From Pseudoflavonifractor phocaeensis (lineage in GTDB: Bacteria; Bacillota; Clostridia; Oscillospirales; Oscillospiraceae): a stretch of 64,000 nt of DNA. Below, piece by piece: positions 61,444 to 64,000 of this stretch. The notes beneath the pieces were generated by a model. The model worked only from the letters and a program-made list of their open reading frames with translations, made no database searches and had not been told where the DNA came from. The position numbers were made by a program, and so were the translations under genes. Every line of letters begins with the position of its first letter. Within the stretch, counting starts at the first letter, position 1. Location of the stretch: contig NZ_JACJLC010000002.1 in the NCBI RefSeq assembly GCF_016901955.1, positions 38,943 through 102,942 on the forward strand, read 5' to 3'.

Positions 61444-61470
61444 AAGAAAAACCGCCCCCGAAGGGGCGGC
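61444..61470 (-). terminator. terminator of the phage-like minus-strand unit
   Basis: An 8-bp stem CCGCCCCC...GGGGCGG with a TTCG tetraloop on the minus strand and TTTTTCTTT behind it, directly after the stop of the gene at 61473. Confidence 0.9.
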
Positions 61471-61472
61471 AA

Positions 61473-61928
61473 TCATCTTTCCCAGCTCTGTTTGCTGATG
61501 TCCATACGACACTCAATGCCGGGGCGGGACTTGCGCATGGCGTCAAATGCCTGGAGCGCCGCCCGCCGCTCTTTGCCGGGGTACTTGGTCTCCGTCTCCG
61601 CCTCCTCGTGTCCGTCCTGATAGCAGCGGACCAGACGCAGGGTGTATGTCACCCGCTTGTCGTACCAGCCCTTATGCCGGGTCAGGTCAATGCGCAGCGT
61701 GTAAGGCATTGCCGCAAGGGCGGCGTACCGCTCCGCCAGGGCTTGGCGGTAGCCCCTCAGTGCCTCGATGGCATCCTCCATGCGCTGGATAGTATCGGCG
61801 GCGCTGCGGTCGTACAGCACAATGCTGTCGGCCATGGTCAGCTTGTCCGGATGGCGCAGGTGGTCATATATCCTGACCTCCGCCTCGTCGCCGCGCCAGC
61901 TGCGGGCGAAAAGATCTTGCCAGGTCAT
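61473..61928 (-). CDS. hypothetical phage-like protein
   Basis: A 151-residue soluble protein with a helical middle (DTIQRMEDAIEALRGYRQAL) and charged ends. No family is recognised. The ATG overlaps the stop of the 67-residue gene upstream by the ATGA overlap, and a TTCG-loop terminator follows directly, so it is the last gene of a short unit. Such compact small genes beside a terminase-type gene point to a prophage or a satellite. Confidence 0.65.
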   Translation of the reverse strand: MTWQDLFARSWRGDEAEVRIYDHLRHPDKLTMADSIVLYDRSAADTIQRMEDAIEALRGYRQALAERYAALAAMPYTLRIDLTRHKGWYDKRVTYTLRLVRCYQDGHEEAETETKYPGKERRAALQAFDAMRKSRPGIECRMDISKQSWER

Positions 61929-62128
61929 GCAAATTCCCCCTCACAGCTGGAAAGCCGCTTGATGTAAAATCGGTCCTTGTTCTCTTTGGGGAGAAATTCG
62001 TCAATAAACCGCTCAGCGTCAAACGGATAGCGAAGAACGGCCGCAATTACCGTTTTGGTTTTCCCGTCGTCGTAATACCTGCCGTCAATGTCATAACAGA
62101 CGGCCCAACTACACCCGATGTTTTCCAT
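61925..62128 (-). CDS. small hypothetical phage-like protein
   Basis: A 67-residue protein (from CSWAVCYDIDGRYYDDGKTK to FYIKRLSSCEGEFA) without a recognised family or membrane segment. Its stop overlaps the start of the gene at 61473 by 4 bp, so they are coupled. GAAAGGA lies about 8 nt before the ATG (RC of TCCTTTC at 62136-62142). Function unknown. Confidence 0.6.
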   Translation of the reverse strand: MENIGCSWAVCYDIDGRYYDDGKTKTVIAAVLRYPFDAERFIDEFLPKENKDRFYIKRLSSCEGEFA

Positions 62129-62197
62129 TGTGATTTCCTTTCTGCCCTCGTGACCTCCGGGGCGGGCTGTGCGGGTTAAGCTGCAAAAGCGGCAGGG

Positions 62198-62743
62198 TTA
62201 AGGATTGACGCCTTGGGATGCCATTTGATGCTGTACAATGGCCGCAACCTCCTGGTACATCCGCCGAATGCCAAAGGCATTGGAGGTACGGTTTACCTGA
62301 TCAGGGTGGCTCCAGTGGTTCGCCCGGGCCTTGATCGCCCGGAGAATAAGACGGGCGTCAGTGGGGCTGACGGTCAGCGTAATGTTCTGCTCAGTTTTGG
62401 GCTCGTCCTCGCTCTCGGCCTGGACGAACTCCAGCTCCTTGGGCATGGCCTCCGCAATCTGGGACAAGTGGGCGGCGTGGATGCTGGTATACGCATCATC
62501 AATGCGACGCTCCCAGTCGGCGGACAGCTCCACACCCTCGGCCCGCGCCTTGGCGCTGCGGCTGATCCGTCCGTCCCAATGGAGCCGGCGGACCATGATG
62601 GCCACACACTGAGCGGCGGTGTCAGAACCGACGGCCTGGATGAAGCGGCGGGCGGTGTCGCGGGGGTTGTTGCTGCCAGAGCAGACGTCAGAGTGGATGC
62701 TCTCCAGAGTCTCGATGATGGTACGGAATTCCTTCAGTTTCAT
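62198..62743 (-). CDS. hypothetical phage-like protein
   Basis: A 181-residue soluble protein, mostly helical at the start (KEFRTIIETLESIHSDVCSG) with a beta-type part later (NITLTVSPTDARLILRAIKA). I do not recognise it. GGAGG lies about 7 nt before the ATG. It heads the minus-strand unit and is divergent from the ribbon-helix-helix gene, with palindromic sites between them, so it may be under that repressor. Confidence 0.65.
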   Translation of the reverse strand: MKLKEFRTIIETLESIHSDVCSGSNNPRDTARRFIQAVGSDTAAQCVAIMVRRLHWDGRISRSAKARAEGVELSADWERRIDDAYTSIHAAHLSQIAEAMPKELEFVQAESEDEPKTEQNITLTVSPTDARLILRAIKARANHWSHPDQVNRTSNAFGIRRMYQEVAAIVQHQMASQGVNP

Positions 62744-62790
62744 GATGTTACCTCCTGCCCTGTGGGCTGTCGCTGTTTCGTTGTGGCTAT

Positions 62791-62819
62791 ATCATACACT
62801 GTCTACAGTGCATTGTAAA
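62791..62819 (-). promoter_or_regulatory. promoter of the minus-strand phage-like unit with operator in the spacer
   Basis: Minus-strand TTTACA (62814-62819) and TATGAT (62791-62796) are 17 bp apart. The spacer contains the perfect dyad CACTGT-N2-ACAGTG (62797-62810). Confidence 0.65.
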
Positions 62820-62859
62820 TTGACAGGCTGCGCAAGGTTTGCAAAATCATTTTGTGCAG

Positions 62860-62880
62860 GTCGTACACTGTACGACAGTG
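62860..62880. promoter_or_regulatory. second CACTGT operator upstream of the RHH gene
   Basis: Two nested dyads: GTCGTAC-N3-GTACGAC (62860-62876) and CACTGT-N3-ACAGTG (62866-62880). The half-site is the same as at 62797-62810, which suggests one regulator for both divergent units. Confidence 0.6.
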
Positions 62881-62924
62881 TTTAGCGGTGATACAATATA
62901 AAAGAAAAAGAGGGGGTGAAGCAG

Positions 62925-63122
62925 ATGGTCACGAAGGCCAAAATGGAGGCGAATAGGCGATGGGATCGGGACAATATGACCTCGCTGAGCTGCCGGGTAA
63001 GGAGGGAGTACGCAGAGCGGGTCAAGGAGGTGTGCAGGGACTCCGGGGATACGATCAACAGCATACTGAAGGCCGCTCTGGATCAGTATCTGGCCCAGCA
63101 CGGGCAACTGGACGATGTTTGA
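62925..63122 (+). CDS. ribbon-helix-helix (Arc-like) DNA-binding protein
   Basis: A 65-residue protein with the RHH layout: a short strand (MTSLSCRVRREY), then two helices (AERVKEVCRDSGDTINSILK). RHH proteins bind palindromic half-sites as dimers of dimers. ATG 62925 has GAGGGGG 8 nt upstream; a GTG three codons earlier is the alternative. The two CACTGT dyads in front and across the divergent promoter are its likely targets, which would make it an autorepressor. Confidence 0.75.
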   Translation: MVTKAKMEANRRWDRDNMTSLSCRVRREYAERVKEVCRDSGDTINSILKAALDQYLAQHGQLDDV

Positions 63123-63142
63123 TTTTCGAAACTTTTCATAGC

Positions 63143-63161
63143 ACTTAACGATATGTTAAGT
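63143..63161. repeat. 7-5-7 inverted repeat
   Basis: ACTTAAC-GATAT-GTTAAGT lies 21 bp behind the RHH gene. It lacks a T-run and could be another operator. Confidence 0.5.
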
Positions 63162-63206
63162 AGTTCCACTTGTCCAACAAAAATGACCAAAACGAAAAAA
63201 TTTTTA

Positions 63207-63243
63207 AACCCGCTATCTGTTGTGCTGCAATGGATAGCGGGTT
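63207..63243. repeat. hairpin-forming inverted repeat before the terminase-type gene
   Basis: An 11-bp stem AACCCGCTATC/GATAGCGGGTT with a 15-nt loop. It may be a terminator on the minus strand, where T-rich sequence follows, or a leader structure. The rest of 63123-63345 holds no gene I can support. Confidence 0.5.
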
Positions 63244-63345
63244 ACTTCGTATTCCGAAGATGTACAAAATCGCATTTCCGTGCGCATACCTGTATGTAAA
63301 AATACAGTGCGACTTAACAGGAAAAAAGACAGGAGGTGAGCGGGA

Positions 63346-63762
63346 ATGTACATGACTGATAAACAGCGGAAAGAACAGGGGAAAGACAGCTGGTACACCG
63401 CCCCTCAACTGGATAAAGCGTGTGCGGATTACTTTGCTGACTGCGACAGCCAGGAGCCGCCAAAGCAGCCTACATTGCCCGGACTCCTCATTTATCTCGG
63501 TGTCACAATGAAGGATTGGAAAGTGTGGGAGGAGGGGCAGCCTGGGTACAGACAGCACCCGCAGATCTGCGAAAAAGCCTTACTCGAAATCCGTGATCGG
63601 CTGGAGCAGCGGAAGGACGCCGGGGCGATCTTCCTCCTTAAACAGAAGCCCTACGGCGGATACTCAGACCGGCCAGAGGCGGAGAACTCCGGGCAGCTCA
63701 AAGTAGAAGTGACCTTCGGAAAGCCCAATAAGAATATAAAGGTAAGGGCAAAAGGCAAGTAA
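63346..63762 (+). CDS. phage terminase small subunit-like protein
   Basis: A 138-residue protein. An N-terminal helical part leads to the pattern PTLPGLLIYLGVTMKDWKVW (about 44-63), a helix-turn-helix found in terminase small subunits, then an oligomerisation-type helix (QICEKALLEIRDRLEQRKDA) and AIFLLKQKPYGGYSDR. Such proteins recognise phage DNA for packaging. AGGAGGTGA lies 6 nt before the ATG. No large subunit follows in the remaining 238 bp, so the element continues past the window or the gene is out of its usual place. Confidence 0.7.
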   Translation: MYMTDKQRKEQGKDSWYTAPQLDKACADYFADCDSQEPPKQPTLPGLLIYLGVTMKDWKVWEEGQPGYRQHPQICEKALLEIRDRLEQRKDAGAIFLLKQKPYGGYSDRPEAENSGQLKVEVTFGKPNKNIKVRAKGK

Positions 63763-63790
63763 CTCAATAAAACGGGTCTTTTGTTGAGTT
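63761..63790. repeat. small inverted repeat behind the terminase-type gene
   Basis: AACTCAA/TTGAGTT with a 16-nt loop overlaps the stop codon; no T-run follows. Confidence 0.45.
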
Positions 63791-63811
63791 CTCATAAATC
63801 CTGAAAGCCTT

Positions 63812-64000
63812 GTGCCGCAATGGGTACAGCGTTTCGGTAAACCAGATGCAATCAACGAACCGCCCGCCGGACGTGGTGTTGTGCATTATGCCAGGGCCTG
63901 CCTGGGCTGCGTGGGCGTGGCTGCCGGGCCTGCGGGGAGGGGTACCCCCCTGGTGCTGGGTGCGAGGATCATGTGGGCAGGCACCCCCCTCCCCCCTACC
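63812..64000 (+). other. open frame running off the window end
   Basis: A frame without stop codons runs from GTG 63812 to the edge (VPQWVQRFGKPDAINEPPAG near its start). No ribosome site or family match supports it, and the last ~120 bp are extremely G/C-rich with C and G runs. It may be the start of a gene or a non-coding stretch. Confidence 0.2.

Noticed and set aside
61300..61472. Integrase C-terminal remnant next to the tRNA-Lys gene
   Set aside because: No tyrosine-recombinase motif (R-H-R-Y) can be read in any frame.

Overview
The window is 64 kb of GC-rich DNA, apart from its last ~2.7 kb. It looks like a chromosome segment of an anaerobic Gram-positive Clostridia member, most like the gut Oscillospiraceae (Flavonifractor/Lawsonibacter-like); that placement is inferred. 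The signs are strong AGGAGG-type ribosome binding sites, sigma-A promoters with 17-bp spacers, pyruvate formate-lyase, an electron-bifurcating NfnAB pair, the DapL lysine route, RqcH with Mini-RNase III, ECF transport, and many intrinsic terminators. No rRNA or CRISPR array is seen.

Layout. 1-2.7 kb: glutamate synthase (gltB 3' part, gltD). 2.7-10.2 kb: a MalT/LuxR-type regulator, YesL-like and DUF4317 proteins, three flavodoxin-fold genes around tRNA-Leu, and an L-asparaginase. 10.2-17.5 kb: a cad-type metal efflux operon with its ArsR repressor, a MerR/MATE pair around a 19-bp-spacer promoter, a HAD phosphatase and a second MATE pump. 17.5-20 kb: nfnAB. 20-24.2 kb: a response regulator/ABC transporter/histidine kinase operon of the lantibiotic-immunity type. 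24.2-29.5 kb: rqcH-mrnC, then a small cluster of membrane proteins with a condensation-domain acyltransferase. 29.6-34.8 kb: a beta-helix lipoprotein, DUF4956 and a shortened VTC protein with their own two-component system. 34.9-43.5 kb: a macro-domain gene and an eight-gene nickel operon (larE-larB-larC plus a five-part nickel-type ABC importer) behind a structured, terminator-containing leader. 43.5-47.1 kb: a LysR gene divergent from a fused CoA-disulfide-reductase/rhodanese/sulfite-reductase gene. 47.2-52 kb: purF and pflA-pflB, with a ZTP riboswitch ahead of pflA. 52-60.6 kb: lysA, a uracil permease behind an attenuator, a broken XRE gene, an ECF S component, dapL-dapF, glnA and an HD hydrolase. 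60.7-61.3 kb: five tRNA genes. 61.3-64 kb: the edge of a phage-like element.

How the parts fit. Several genes join one-carbon, purine and nitrogen metabolism. ZTP builds up when 10-formyl-tetrahydrofolate is short; it should switch on pflAB and so formate supply, and purF lies next to that operon. gltBD, glnA, asparaginase, dapL, dapF and lysA handle nitrogen and lysine. The nickel operon would import Ni(II) and build the nickel-pincer cofactor of lactate-racemase-type enzymes; no larA gene is in the window. At least three leaders (larE, pflA, uraA), and perhaps purF, carry hairpins placed as transcription attenuators. The larE leader is the best candidate for something not yet described.
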